Assembly (NCBI GenBank): GCA_036559195.1
Contig: DATBTN010000039.1
Location: 1-64,000 of the forward strand
Direction: 5' to 3'
Origin: Candidatus Baltobacteraceae bacterium
GTDB taxonomy: Bacteria; Vulcanimicrobiota; Vulcanimicrobiia; Vulcanimicrobiales; Vulcanimicrobiaceae
Length of the DNA stretch: 64,000 nucleotides
The notes under the pieces are model-generated. The model was not told the origin of the DNA. It made no database searches and saw only the letters and a program-made list of their open reading frames with translations. This document shows, one piece after another, positions 16,411 through 24,257 of the stretch. The stretch's first letter is position 1; each line of letters starts with the position of its first letter. Both the position numbers and the translations under genes were made by a program.

Positions 16411-16773
16411 GTGAGCAAGAGGGTCCTCATCGTCGACGACGCGGTCGTCATGCGGATGATGATTAAGGGCATTCTGAGCAAGAACGGATTCGACGTCGTT
16501 GGCGAAGCCCAAAATGGCCTCGAGGCGGTCGACAAGTATAAGGCTCTGACGCCCGATCTCGTGACCATGGACATGGTCATGCCGGAGATGGACGGCATCA
16601 GTGCCGTTCGTCAAATCATCAGCCACGATCCCGAAGCCAAGATCATTATGTGCACGTCCATGGGGCAGCAGGCGCTGGTCGTCGAGGCCATCCAGGCCGG
16701 TGCGAAATCGTTCATTACCAAGCCCTTCCAACCGCCGAAGATCCTCGAAACCATCAATAAGGTGCTCACGTGA
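16411..16773 (+). CDS. cheY: Chemotaxis response regulator CheY
   Basis: A single receiver domain of 120 residues: acidic pair D9-D10, phosphoacceptor D54 in VTMDMVMPEMDG, a CTSMG strand end and K in FITKPFQPPK. Phosphorylated CheY binds FliM and changes motor rotation. The GTG start is chosen because AAAGGAG lies a proper distance upstream; the longer frame from 16381 adds residues unlike CheY. Its stop overlaps the cheC GTG (GTGA), pairing the signal with its phosphatase. Confidence 0.93.
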   Translation: MSKRVLIVDDAVVMRMMIKGILSKNGFDVVGEAQNGLEAVDKYKALTPDLVTMDMVMPEMDGISAVRQIISHDPEAKIIMCTSMGQQALVVEAIQAGAKSFITKPFQPPKILETINKVLT

Positions 16774-17381
16774 GTACCGAGACGATGAAACTGAGCGATC
16801 TCCAAAAGGACGCGCTCAAAGAGGTCGGAAACATCGGCGCCGGACATGCCGCGACGGCGCTCTCTCAATTGCTCAATACGAAGATTAACCTGAGCGAACC
16901 GCGCATCGACGTCGTCAAATTTCGCGACTTGGCATCGCGCGTCGGGCACGAAAACCGCACGGTCGCCGCGCTGCACATGTACGTCCGCGGCGAAACGCCG
17001 GGTCAGATGGTCGTGCTTTTCGATCGCGATCAGGCGCTCGATTTCGTCGGCACCTTTCTCAAACGCGTGATCGGCGACATTCAGATTTTCGATTCGATCG
17101 CGGATTCGACGCTCAAGGAGATCGGCAACATCATCGCCGGTTCGTATCTGACGGCCATCATCAACCTGACCGGTCATAGCGTTCTGCCCTCGGTTCCGAC
17201 GCTCTCCTACGGCACGATTCAAGCGGCCTTCCGGACGTTGATGTCGATATTGCCCGATCAAGATGTGTTCTTGATCGAGAGCGCGTTTCTCGATAAGGAG
17301 AAGGTGGTCGCGGGCCAGTTTATCCTCATCCCCGAAACCGGATCGCTCGGACCGCTCCTCTCCGTCTTCGGCGTGGAGTAG
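16770..17381 (+). CDS. cheC: CheY-P phosphatase CheC
   Basis: CheC removes phosphate from CheY. Both pseudo-symmetric active sites are intact: D14-x3-E18-x2-N21 and S113-x3-E117-x2-N120. The 203-residue length is normal. No cheD, cheR or cheB is seen in this window, so adaptation genes, if present, lie elsewhere. The start GTG overlaps the cheY stop; cheA begins 27 bp downstream. Confidence 0.93.
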   Translation: MSTETMKLSDLQKDALKEVGNIGAGHAATALSQLLNTKINLSEPRIDVVKFRDLASRVGHENRTVAALHMYVRGETPGQMVVLFDRDQALDFVGTFLKRVIGDIQIFDSIADSTLKEIGNIIAGSYLTAIINLTGHSVLPSVPTLSYGTIQAAFRTLMSILPDQDVFLIESAFLDKEKVVAGQFILIPETGSLGPLLSVFGVE

Positions 17382-17408
17382 GACCGCACCGAAAATGTTT
17401 CGGGCGCG

Positions 17409-19322
17409 ATGAGTGAAGATGTTTTCGATCGTTCGGAGTTCGTTGCGTATTTTCGCGACGAAACCGAAGAGTTATTGCAACAGATCGATGCCGATCTGTT
17501 GCAACTCGAAGACCTCGTCGCATCCGGACACCCCGATCCGGAAATCGTAAACTCGCTCTTCCGGGCGCTTCACACGATAAAAGGCAGCGCCGGCATGCTG
17601 CAGTTCGGTGAAGTGCAAAACCTCGCGCACAAACTCGAAAACCTCTGCGATCTGCTCCGCAAAGACCGCATGCCTCTCTCCGAGGGATGCGTCGACATCC
17701 TGTTCTCGGGGCGCGATTTCCTCACCGATCTGGTCGAGGGAGCGATCGGCGATGCGGTCGTTCCGGAGGGACTCGGCGACTACGTGGCGCGACTCGATCA
17801 ATTCGTCTCCGTCTACGAGGAGACGTCGCAGATGATCGACGGGATCGCCGGCGCCGAACCGCCGTTCGAGGAAGTTTCGGAACGGGCCGTGCAATCCGCG
17901 AGTGCCGGCGACGCGGAAGCTTTCGAGGCCGAGATCGAGCGTCTGCTCGAAGAGGCGCAGCGCGCGAAACCCGGCCCCGCTGCCGTAGCGGAGATCGTCG
18001 TAGCGGAGGTCGTCGTCGCCGAGCCCGCCTCGCTGCCGCGAGCGGCCGAGAAGCGCGAAAAGCGCACGGGTTCGCATCAGACGATCCGGGTCGATATCGA
18101 GCGGTTGGACATGCTGCTCAATCTGGTCGGCGAACTCGTGATCAATCGCACGCGCATATCCGATATCGCCAATACGCTCGATCGCACGTTATCGGATAAG
18201 AACGGCGCGCGCCTCAACGGCGACGCGCAAGCGATCGCGCCGCTAGCCAAGGATCTTGCCGAGAGTTCGGCCCTCTTGGCGCGTACGACCAACGAAATCC
18301 AAGAATCGATCATGAAGGTCCGCATGGTGCCGATCGGGCAGGTCTTCGATCGTTTTCCGCGCCTGGTTCGCGACGTGGCCAAGGCGCGCGGCAAAGAAGT
18401 GCAATTGCGCATCTCCGGCGCGGAGACGGATCTGGACAAGACGATCGTCGACGAAGTCGGCGAGCCGCTCATGCATCTCTTGCGCAACTGCGTCGACCAC
18501 GGCATCGAAACGCCGGAGGTTCGCGAGAAGAACGGCAAGCCGCGCGCCGGCACCCTCTCGCTCAACGCGTACCACGAGGGCAATCAAATCATCATCGAGG
18601 TCGCCGACGACGGCGCCGGGATCAATCTCGAGGCGGTGCGCGCGCGCGGTATCAAGCAAGGGTTGATCGCCGCCGACGACCGGCTGACCGATCGCGAGAT
18701 CATCGAGTTGATCTTTACTCCGGGGTTCTCGACCGCGGAGGTTATCTCCGACGTTAGCGGGCGCGGCGTTGGAATGGACGTCGTGAAGAAGAATATCTCG
18801 CGCCTCAAAGGCGTCTTCGACGTCAATAGCGAGACCGGCGGCGGAACGAAGTTTACGATCAAACTGCCGCTCACGCTGGCAATTATCCAAGCGCTGCTCG
18901 TGCGCGTGACCGACGAACTCTACGCCATCCCGCTCGACTCGGTCATCGAGTCGCAGCGCGTCGAGATGCGCGACGTTCGCACGGTCCACGGCAGCGAAGT
19001 GATCACCTTGCGCGGTCAGGTCGTGCCGCTCTTGCGGGTCGCCGACTTCTTCGAACTCGCCGGCGCGCGCGACCCGGACAAGGTCATGATCGTGATCGTC
19101 GGTTTGCAGGGCCGTCAGGTAGGGCTGGTCGTCGATTCGTTTCAGGGCGAGCAAGAGATCGTCATCAAACCGCTCTCGGACGTCGTCGGACGTATCGCCG
19201 GCATCTCGGGAGCGACCATCCTCGGGAACGGCTCCATCTCGCTGATCATCGACGTTCACTCGCTCGTATCCGAAGCTTACGCCAGCGGCCGCGTTGCGCG
19301 CGCCGAATACTCGGGGGTCTAA
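17409..19322 (+). CDS. cheA: Chemotaxis histidine kinase CheA
   Basis: CheA phosphorylates CheY in response to receptors. Domains in order: P1/HPt (1-105) with the phospho-His H55 in LFRALHTIKGSAG; a short Ala/Glu-rich linker (about 140-220) in which no clear P2 domain is visible; P3 dimerisation (about 225-300); P4 ATPase with HLLRNCVDHGIE, DDGAGI and GRGVGMDVV; and the CheW-like P5 (about 480-630). The 637 residues and the missing P2 resemble compact CheA proteins. cheW follows after 2 bp. Confidence 0.95.
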   Translation: MSEDVFDRSEFVAYFRDETEELLQQIDADLLQLEDLVASGHPDPEIVNSLFRALHTIKGSAGMLQFGEVQNLAHKLENLCDLLRKDRMPLSEGCVDILFSGRDFLTDLVEGAIGDAVVPEGLGDYVARLDQFVSVYEETSQMIDGIAGAEPPFEEVSERAVQSASAGDAEAFEAEIERLLEEAQRAKPGPAAVAEIVVAEVVVAEPASLPRAAEKREKRTGSHQTIRVDIERLDMLLNLVGELVINRTRISDIANTLDRTLSDKNGARLNGDAQAIAPLAKDLAESSALLARTTNEIQESIMKVRMVPIGQVFDRFPRLVRDVAKARGKEVQLRISGAETDLDKTIVDEVGEPLMHLLRNCVDHGIETPEVREKNGKPRAGTLSLNAYHEGNQIIIEVADDGAGINLEAVRARGIKQGLIAADDRLTDREIIELIFTPGFSTAEVISDVSGRGVGMDVVKKNISRLKGVFDVNSETGGGTKFTIKLPLTLAIIQALLVRVTDELYAIPLDSVIESQRVEMRDVRTVHGSEVITLRGQVVPLLRVADFFELAGARDPDKVMIVIVGLQGRQVGLVVDSFQGEQEIVIKPLSDVVGRIAGISGATILGNGSISLIIDVHSLVSEAYASGRVARAEYSGV

Positions 19323-19324
19323 CC

Positions 19325-19873
19325 ATGTCAACGATGTCTTTCGCATCAACGGGCTCCGCTCACACCCGATCCAGGTCGCAGGACCACGAGAACGTACAGC
19401 TCTCGGGCGAACGCGTGCAAGTCGTCTCGTTTCATCTCGGCAGCGAAGAGTACGGCGTGGATATCTCGCAGGTGCAGGAGATCATCCGGATGGTCGAGAT
19501 CACGCACGTTCCGCGAGCGCCGCGGTTCATGGAAGGCGTCATCAACCTGCGCGGACAGCTGATTCCGATCATCGATCTGCGCACGCGATTCGGCATGTCG
19601 CGGGCGGAGCACTCGAAGAGCACGCGCATCGTCGTGACCGAGATCGGCAACAAGCGCGTCGGCATCGTGGTCGACTCGGTCTCCGAAGTATTGAACATTC
19701 CGATCGAGCACGTTGAGGATGCGCCGGATATGATCGCCGGCGTCGGTACCGAGTACATTCAGGGCGTCGGTAAAGTGGGCGATCGTCTGATCATTTTGCT
19801 CGACCTTACGATGGTCATGAGCGGCGAGGAAAAGCAGCAGCTCGAGAACGTTACGTCGGAGATCGCAGGCTAA
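19325..19873 (+). CDS. cheW: Chemotaxis coupling protein CheW
   Basis: CheW links receptors to CheA. After an unusual 35-residue Ser/Thr-rich N-terminal extension come the SH3-like folds: VVSFHLGSEEYGVDISQVQE, ITHVPRAPRFMEGVINLRG and QLIPIIDLRTRFG. The 182-residue length exceeds the usual CheW because of that extension; a later start is possible but no better one stands behind a ribosome site. Its 3' end overlaps a convergent GNAT gene by 23 bp. Confidence 0.93.
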   Translation: MSTMSFASTGSAHTRSRSQDHENVQLSGERVQVVSFHLGSEEYGVDISQVQEIIRMVEITHVPRAPRFMEGVINLRGQLIPIIDLRTRFGMSRAEHSKSTRIVVTEIGNKRVGIVVDSVSEVLNIPIEHVEDAPDMIAGVGTEYIQGVGKVGDRLIILLDLTMVMSGEEKQQLENVTSEIAG

Positions 19874-20321
19874 GCTTCATCCCTTCGTGGGTAGCGGCAA
19901 GGCCGAGGCGTTCGTAGAAGCGGCGAGCCTCCGGACGCGCTTTATCCGTGGTGAGTTGCACGATGCTGCAGCCGCGCGTTCGAGCCGCATCGATAGCGAA
20001 GGCCATCAGCCGCTCTCCGAGCCCGGCCCCCCTAGAGGCCGACGCGACGCGCACCGACTCGATTTGAGCCCGCCAGGCACCCCGACGGCTCAACCCGGGT
20101 ATGAAGCTCAGCTGCAGGCACCCGACGACGAGGCCGTCTTGCTCGCAGACGATCAGCTGCTGATTCGGATCCGACTCCAGCGCGGCGAACGCGGTTACGT
20201 AGCATCGCGGGACCGGATCTTCGGCTAGTTCGCGCGTCGCGCCGAGCCGATCGTCGGCCAGCAACTCCACGATTCGCTGTAGGTCGGCGCGCGTCGCACG
20301 ACGGAATGCAATCTCGGACAC
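19851..20321 (-). CDS. GNAT N-acetyltransferase
   Basis: A 156-residue GNAT-fold enzyme that transfers an acetyl group from acetyl-CoA to an unknown amine. The fold blocks are visible: the first strand IAFRRATRADLQRIVELL, GCLQLSFIPGLSRRG, the pyrophosphate loop ASASRGAGLGERLM with ESVRV before it, and the C-terminal RFYERLGLAATHEGMKL. The family resembles small single-domain PhnO/YhbS-like acetyltransferases. It overlaps the end of cheW and is followed 2 bp upstream on the same strand by an unrecognised gene, with which it is probably co-transcribed. Confidence 0.85.
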   Translation of the reverse strand: MSEIAFRRATRADLQRIVELLADDRLGATRELAEDPVPRCYVTAFAALESDPNQQLIVCEQDGLVVGCLQLSFIPGLSRRGAWRAQIESVRVASASRGAGLGERLMAFAIDAARTRGCSIVQLTTDKARPEARRFYERLGLAATHEGMKLSLRSPT

Positions 20322-20323
20322 GA

Positions 20324-20938
20324 TTAATACCAGCTGTCTGCGAGTTGGGTCAACTCGTAGAGCGCCTTGTCGAACTCGGAGGACGTCGCGGCTGCGCCGT
20401 TAGCGATCGCGGCTTGGAGTGCCGCGGCGAGGGCGGTTTCGAAGGCCGCGCGCCGGCCCCGCTTCGCGACGATCAAGGCGTCGATTGCAGAGCGCTCGAG
20501 ACCCTTGATGGCGCTTTCGTTGACGTCGCCCCGGAGCTTGTCTACTTGCGAACGCGCCCCGTCGGCGATCGTCGCGACGCGCGTGCCGTCGGCGTGCGAA
20601 ACCCCGTGCGCGAACGGTGCGTTCGGGCTGAGCGGATCGAACGAGCCGTACGAGCGGCCGTAGCGCCGGTAGAGTTCGCCGAGTTCGCGTCGCGTACGTT
20701 CGCGAATTTCGTGGACGCGCTCGCGAAATGTGGCCATGGCGGCCAGCAGCGAGCCGGCGGATTGCGGCGGCAGCACCTCCCCTATCGTGCGACGGTACTC
20801 GCGATCGGCTTCGTCGAGCGCGCCGATCGCGGGAACGAACGACTCGCGAAACGCCGTCTCGCGCTCCTCGAGATGAAGGCGGGATGCGGCGGCGGCGGCG
20901 AGCGCGAGTGCCAGCGGAGGGGTGGCTCGATCGATCAT
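20324..20938 (-). CDS. Unrecognised Ala/Arg-rich helical protein
   Basis: A 204-residue protein that I cannot assign. It is mostly alpha-helical, rich in Ala, Arg and Glu, with a heptad-like middle (FRERVHEIRERTRRELGELY) suggesting a coiled coil and a conserved-looking YGRSYGSFDPLSP segment. There is no signal peptide apart from an Ala-rich start and no membrane helix. The ATG at 20938 is preferred over one at 21004, because the longer form would cover the blaI promoter. It precedes the GNAT gene by 2 bp and diverges from blaI. Confidence 0.6.
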   Translation of the reverse strand: MIDRATPPLALALAAAAASRLHLEERETAFRESFVPAIGALDEADREYRRTIGEVLPPQSAGSLLAAMATFRERVHEIRERTRRELGELYRRYGRSYGSFDPLSPNAPFAHGVSHADGTRVATIADGARSQVDKLRGDVNESAIKGLERSAIDALIVAKRGRRAAFETALAAALQAAIANGAAATSSEFDKALYELTQLADSWY

Positions 20939-20978
20939 TGGGGCCCTGTTCGCCACGATCCGGTAGGAGTAATTTACT

Positions 20979-21036
20979 ATTAAAGAATTAATTGACATTT
21001 CCAACGAAAGTCGATATATTCTACTAACGAATTAAT
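20979..21036 (+). promoter_or_regulatory. Near-consensus promoter flanked by twin operators before blaI
   Basis: TTGACA (20992-20997), 17 nt, TATATT (21015-21020) is an almost perfect housekeeping promoter in an unusually AT-rich patch. Two similar pseudo-palindromes bracket it: ATTAA-AGAA-TTAAT (20979-20992) and ACTAA-CGAA-TTAAT (21023-21036), centres 44 bp apart. BlaI/MecI repressors bind paired dyads over their own promoter, so these are likely operators for the downstream repressor; this is inference. Confidence 0.7.
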
Positions 21037-21059
21037 ACTTCGATCCCTGGAGGCCCGTT

Positions 21060-21446
21060 TTGGCACGTAAGAAGTCCGCGATCCTCACCGAAGGAGAGCT
21101 TCGGCTTATGGAGATCCTGTGGCAAAAAGGCAAGGCGACCGTAGCGGACGTTACGAGTGCGCTCCCGCCGCCGCCGATCGCTTATAGTACGGTGCTTACG
21201 ACGATGCGCATACTCGAACAAAAAGGCTACGTCTCGCACGAAGAGGACGGACGCGCCTACTTGTACCGTCCGCTCGTCGCGCGGGACGAGGCGGCAAAGT
21301 CGGCGATCGGTCAACTCGTCGATCGTTTTTTTAAGGATAATTCCGGCGAACTCGCGTTGCGTTTGGTCGCGCAAGAGCGGCCCTCCGATGAAGAACTGCG
21401 CCGGCTTAAGGCCCTCATCGAACGGTACGAGGAAAACGGCAAATGA
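21060..21446 (+). CDS. blaI: BlaI/MecI-family transcriptional repressor
   Basis: A 128-residue winged-helix repressor: LTEGELRLMEILWQKGKATV, the recognition helix region AYSTVLTTMRILEQKGYVSH, the wing with GRAYLYRP, and a C-terminal dimerisation helix region. In the known systems the paired M56 protease signals cleavage or inactivation of this repressor when the sensor is engaged. The TTG start follows TGGAGG. Its stop overlaps the ATG of the M56 gene, the same coupling seen in blaI-blaR1 operons. The induced genes here are the secreted pentapeptide and later proteins rather than a visible beta-lactamase. Confidence 0.9.
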   Translation: MARKKSAILTEGELRLMEILWQKGKATVADVTSALPPPPIAYSTVLTTMRILEQKGYVSHEEDGRAYLYRPLVARDEAAKSAIGQLVDRFFKDNSGELALRLVAQERPSDEELRRLKALIERYEENGK

Positions 21447-23440
21447 ACGCGATCATAGCGATGCTCGAACCGATCGCTCGTGCGGTCGTCGCAACCCTTT
21501 TTAACAGTTTGTGGGAGTCGACGCTGCTCGCGATCGCCGTCTGGGCCGTCCTGCGTTTCGTTCCCAATCTCAATGCCGCAACTCGCTATGCGGCGTGGTG
21601 CGTTGCCATCGCCGCGGCGATCGTGTTGCCGCTGGCGACGACTCTTCCACGCATCTCGCTCCAACACAATGTGGCGTACGAGCGCGTACGGCTGACCTCC
21701 GCTCACGCCGTACGACCCTCGGCCGCAACGCTGCGAACGACGCACGCTCGCGTCGCGTCGCCTGCAGTAGACTCGAAGGCGGCGCCGTCGCCGAGTGGGT
21801 TTCGCTTCCCCGATCGGCTGCGTGTCGCCGTCCCGAGTCTCGCGGCGCTGGTGATTTTTTCCGCTTGGCTGTTGGTGGCTCTTGCGATTCTCGGGCGCCT
21901 GCTCCTCAATCTCGTACGGCTGGAAAAGCTTAAACGCGATGCGTTGCCGTTACCGGTCGACTATCGCGAACACCTCAAGCAATGGGAAGGCGCCGCCAAG
22001 GGCGTCCGCGACGTTCGGCTTTGCGTCTCCGACAAGATCGAGGTGCCGATCGCCGTCGGTCTCTTCGATTCGATGGTGTTGATTCCGCAGCATCTCTTGG
22101 AGGCGCTCTCGCGCAGCGAAATCGATCAGATTACCCTGCACGAACTCGGACATCTCCGTCGCGGAGACGACTGGACCAACGCATTTCAACGAGTCGTGCA
22201 AGCGTTGTTTTTCTTCAACCCGGCGATCCTTTGGATCGCGCAGCAGCTCGATCTCGAACGCGAAGTAGCCTGCGACGATTGGGTTCTCACGACGACGCGC
22301 GAGGTGCGTCCGTATGCGTTCTGCCTCACCAAGATGGCGGAAGCCACCACGTGGCCGCACCGGCCGATGGCTGCGCCGGGCGTCTTCGTTACGCGCAAGA
22401 GCCTCTCGATTCGCGTCGAGCGATTGCTGCGCGGCGGCCGCAACGTGCGCACCTGCATCGATTTTGCACCCACGGGCTTGGTTGCGGCGGCGCTGATCGT
22501 GCTGTTCTTCGGACTGCAAACGGTGGCGCCATCGATCGCATTCACGCTCCCGCAGGAGAGCATTGCCGCGCCGCCCGTCGTCGCGCGGCCGGCGCCCGTA
22601 GCCACTCGAGTACGGCACGAAGTACGCATCGTAAAGGTGCAGACACGTACCGTTACGATTCCGGCACGACACATTCACCTGCCGGCGCGGGATATCCACG
22701 TTCACATTCCGCCGATACATATCGATTCACCCGAACAGCGCTTCGTCGTGCCCGACCGCGCCGCACTGCGGGCGCAGATCCAAGATTCGATGCGGCTGCC
22801 GATGCTCAAGATGCAAGGCGTCTTCGGGCATATGCCGCGTCTCACGGGCGCCGGCTGCACCGGCTGCGATATGAGCGGCGCCAATCTGGCCGGTCACAAC
22901 TTTCGCAACAAAAATTATCTCGGGACGAATTTCAAACGAGCCAACCTGCAGAACGCGGATTTCCGCGGCGCATCGCTCACCGGGGTGGACTTCAGCGACG
23001 CCAATCTGCGCGGTGCCGACCTGCGCGGCGCCACGATGGAAGGATGCAATCTGCGCGGCGCCGATCTTACCGGTGCGAATTTGGAGGGAACGCAGATGAC
23101 CGGCTGCGATATCGACATTTCGCGGCTGGTGCCGGCGCAGTCTCGCGCCGTGTTGCGCGGGTGCATGGGATGCGATTTCAAAAATGCCGACCTCCGCGGG
23201 CAAGACCTGCGTAACGTTTCGCTCGAGGGCGACGATCTTCAAGACGCCGACCTTCGAGGCGCCGATCTCTCGGGAGCGCAGTTTACGGGTGTCGATCTGC
23301 ACGGAGCGCGGCTCGACGGCGCTCGTCTGAGCGGTACGACGTTTACGGGCTGCGATTTTTCCGGCGTCGATCTGCACAACGTCGATCTCTCGCATACCCG
23401 CATCGTAGGCAGCAAACTTCGAGACTTGGGAACGCCCTAA
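21443..23440 (+). CDS. M56 (BlaR1-like) metalloprotease fused to a pentapeptide-repeat domain
   Basis: Residues 1-365 are an M56 peptidase: membrane helices at about 12-38, 49-68, 130-156 and 343-362, the zinc motif HELGH (233-237) and EREVACDD with the third ligand E274. In BlaR1 and MecR1 a penicillin-binding sensor follows the last helix. Here residues 371-465 are a linker rich in His (HIHL, HVHIPPIHI around 410-427), and 466-660 are a right-handed beta-helix of pentapeptide repeats (units like ANLRG, ADLRG, VDLHG). Two modules open with CxGCD (C472-C475 and C574-C577). The topology puts this domain outside the cytoplasm as the likely sensor or partner-binding part. It is coupled to blaI. 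The ligand is unknown. Confidence 0.88.
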   Translation: MNAIIAMLEPIARAVVATLFNSLWESTLLAIAVWAVLRFVPNLNAATRYAAWCVAIAAAIVLPLATTLPRISLQHNVAYERVRLTSAHAVRPSAATLRTTHARVASPAVDSKAAPSPSGFRFPDRLRVAVPSLAALVIFSAWLLVALAILGRLLLNLVRLEKLKRDALPLPVDYREHLKQWEGAAKGVRDVRLCVSDKIEVPIAVGLFDSMVLIPQHLLEALSRSEIDQITLHELGHLRRGDDWTNAFQRVVQALFFFNPAILWIAQQLDLEREVACDDWVLTTTREVRPYAFCLTKMAEATTWPHRPMAAPGVFVTRKSLSIRVERLLRGGRNVRTCIDFAPTGLVAAALIVLFFGLQTVAPSIAFTLPQESIAAPPVVARPAPVATRVRHEVRIVKVQTRTVTIPARHIHLPARDIHVHIPPIHIDSPEQRFVVPDRAALRAQIQDSMRLPMLKMQGVFGHMPRLTGAGCTGCDMSGANLAGHNFRNKNYLGTNFKRANLQNADFRGASLTGVDFSDANLRGADLRGATMEGCNLRGADLTGANLEGTQMTGCDIDISRLVPAQSRAVLRGCMGCDFKNADLRGQDLRNVSLEGDDLQDADLRGADLSGAQFTGVDLHGARLDGARLSGTTFTGCDFSGVDLHNVDLSHTRIVGSKLRDLGTP

Positions 23441-23526
23441 CTTCAAGCCGCGTGCGCCTCATAAAATGCCGGCCCGTGGGATCGGGCTTCCTTCTCTGCA
23501 TGGTTCTATAAGGAGTGATTACCTCA

Positions 23527-24255
23527 ATGCTCGCCCTTTTCCAACTCGCACTCGCGGGCGCCCTCGCGCTGGCACCGGCCCCGGGATTGCCGGCCGTCTG
23601 CATCGGATGCGATCTCGCTCGTACGGATCTTCACGGCCGCGACTTGCACGCCGTAAAGTGGGTCGGGACCGATCTGCGTTCTGCCGATCTGCGCGCGGCC
23701 AATCTGCGCGGCGCGCACCTAGCGGGCGTCGATTTTACCGGCGCCGATCTGCGCGGCGCCGATCTGCGCGACGCGAGCCTCGCCGGGGTGGATCTGCGCG
23801 ACGCGAAGCTCGACGGCGCTCGGTTCGAGGGCGCACGACTCGCGGGCGTCGACTTGAGCCGCAGCACCTTCGCCGGGTTGCCCGACGCGCAGGTACGGGC
23901 GCTGCTCGGCCAATGCGCGGGCTGCGACGTCGAACATGTAGACCTCCACGGCCGGGACTTGCACGGTATCGCCGTCGTCGGATCGAGCTTTCGCGATTCC
24001 GATCTGCGTGGGGCCAACGTCTCGGGCGCGACGCTGTGCTCGCACTCCGAACACATCTCGCATAACGGTGACGTCGAGAATATCGGACGCATCGTTTGCG
24101 CCGACCTCGCGGGGGCCGACCTGCGCGGAACGGATCTGCGCGGGGTTCAACTCTGCGACGAGGTACGCGGCAATCGTCGCGACTGTCGGGCGGTCGACGC
24201 GGCTACATTGCGAACGGCCGCACACGCAAATCTCGATGGGGCGGTCGGACCGTAG
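23527..24255 (+). CDS. Secreted pentapeptide-repeat protein with CxGCD modules
   Basis: A 242-residue protein with a signal peptide (about 1-22) and almost entirely pentapeptide repeats (ADLRG, VDLRD and similar). Two modules start with CxGCD and continue DLHGRDLH (residues 25 onward and about 138 onward), matching the C-terminal domain of the upstream M56 protein. Further Cys residues near the C-terminus (LCSHSEH, VCADL, LCDEV, DCRAV) may form disulfides or bind metal. The ATG at 23527 is chosen because AAGGAG precedes it; an in-frame GTG at 23515 lies inside that ribosome site. It may bind the sensor or mimic its structure; this is inference. Confidence 0.8.
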   Translation: MLALFQLALAGALALAPAPGLPAVCIGCDLARTDLHGRDLHAVKWVGTDLRSADLRAANLRGAHLAGVDFTGADLRGADLRDASLAGVDLRDAKLDGARFEGARLAGVDLSRSTFAGLPDAQVRALLGQCAGCDVEHVDLHGRDLHGIAVVGSSFRDSDLRGANVSGATLCSHSEHISHNGDVENIGRIVCADLAGADLRGTDLRGVQLCDEVRGNRRDCRAVDAATLRTAAHANLDGAVGP

Positions 24256-24257
24256 CG

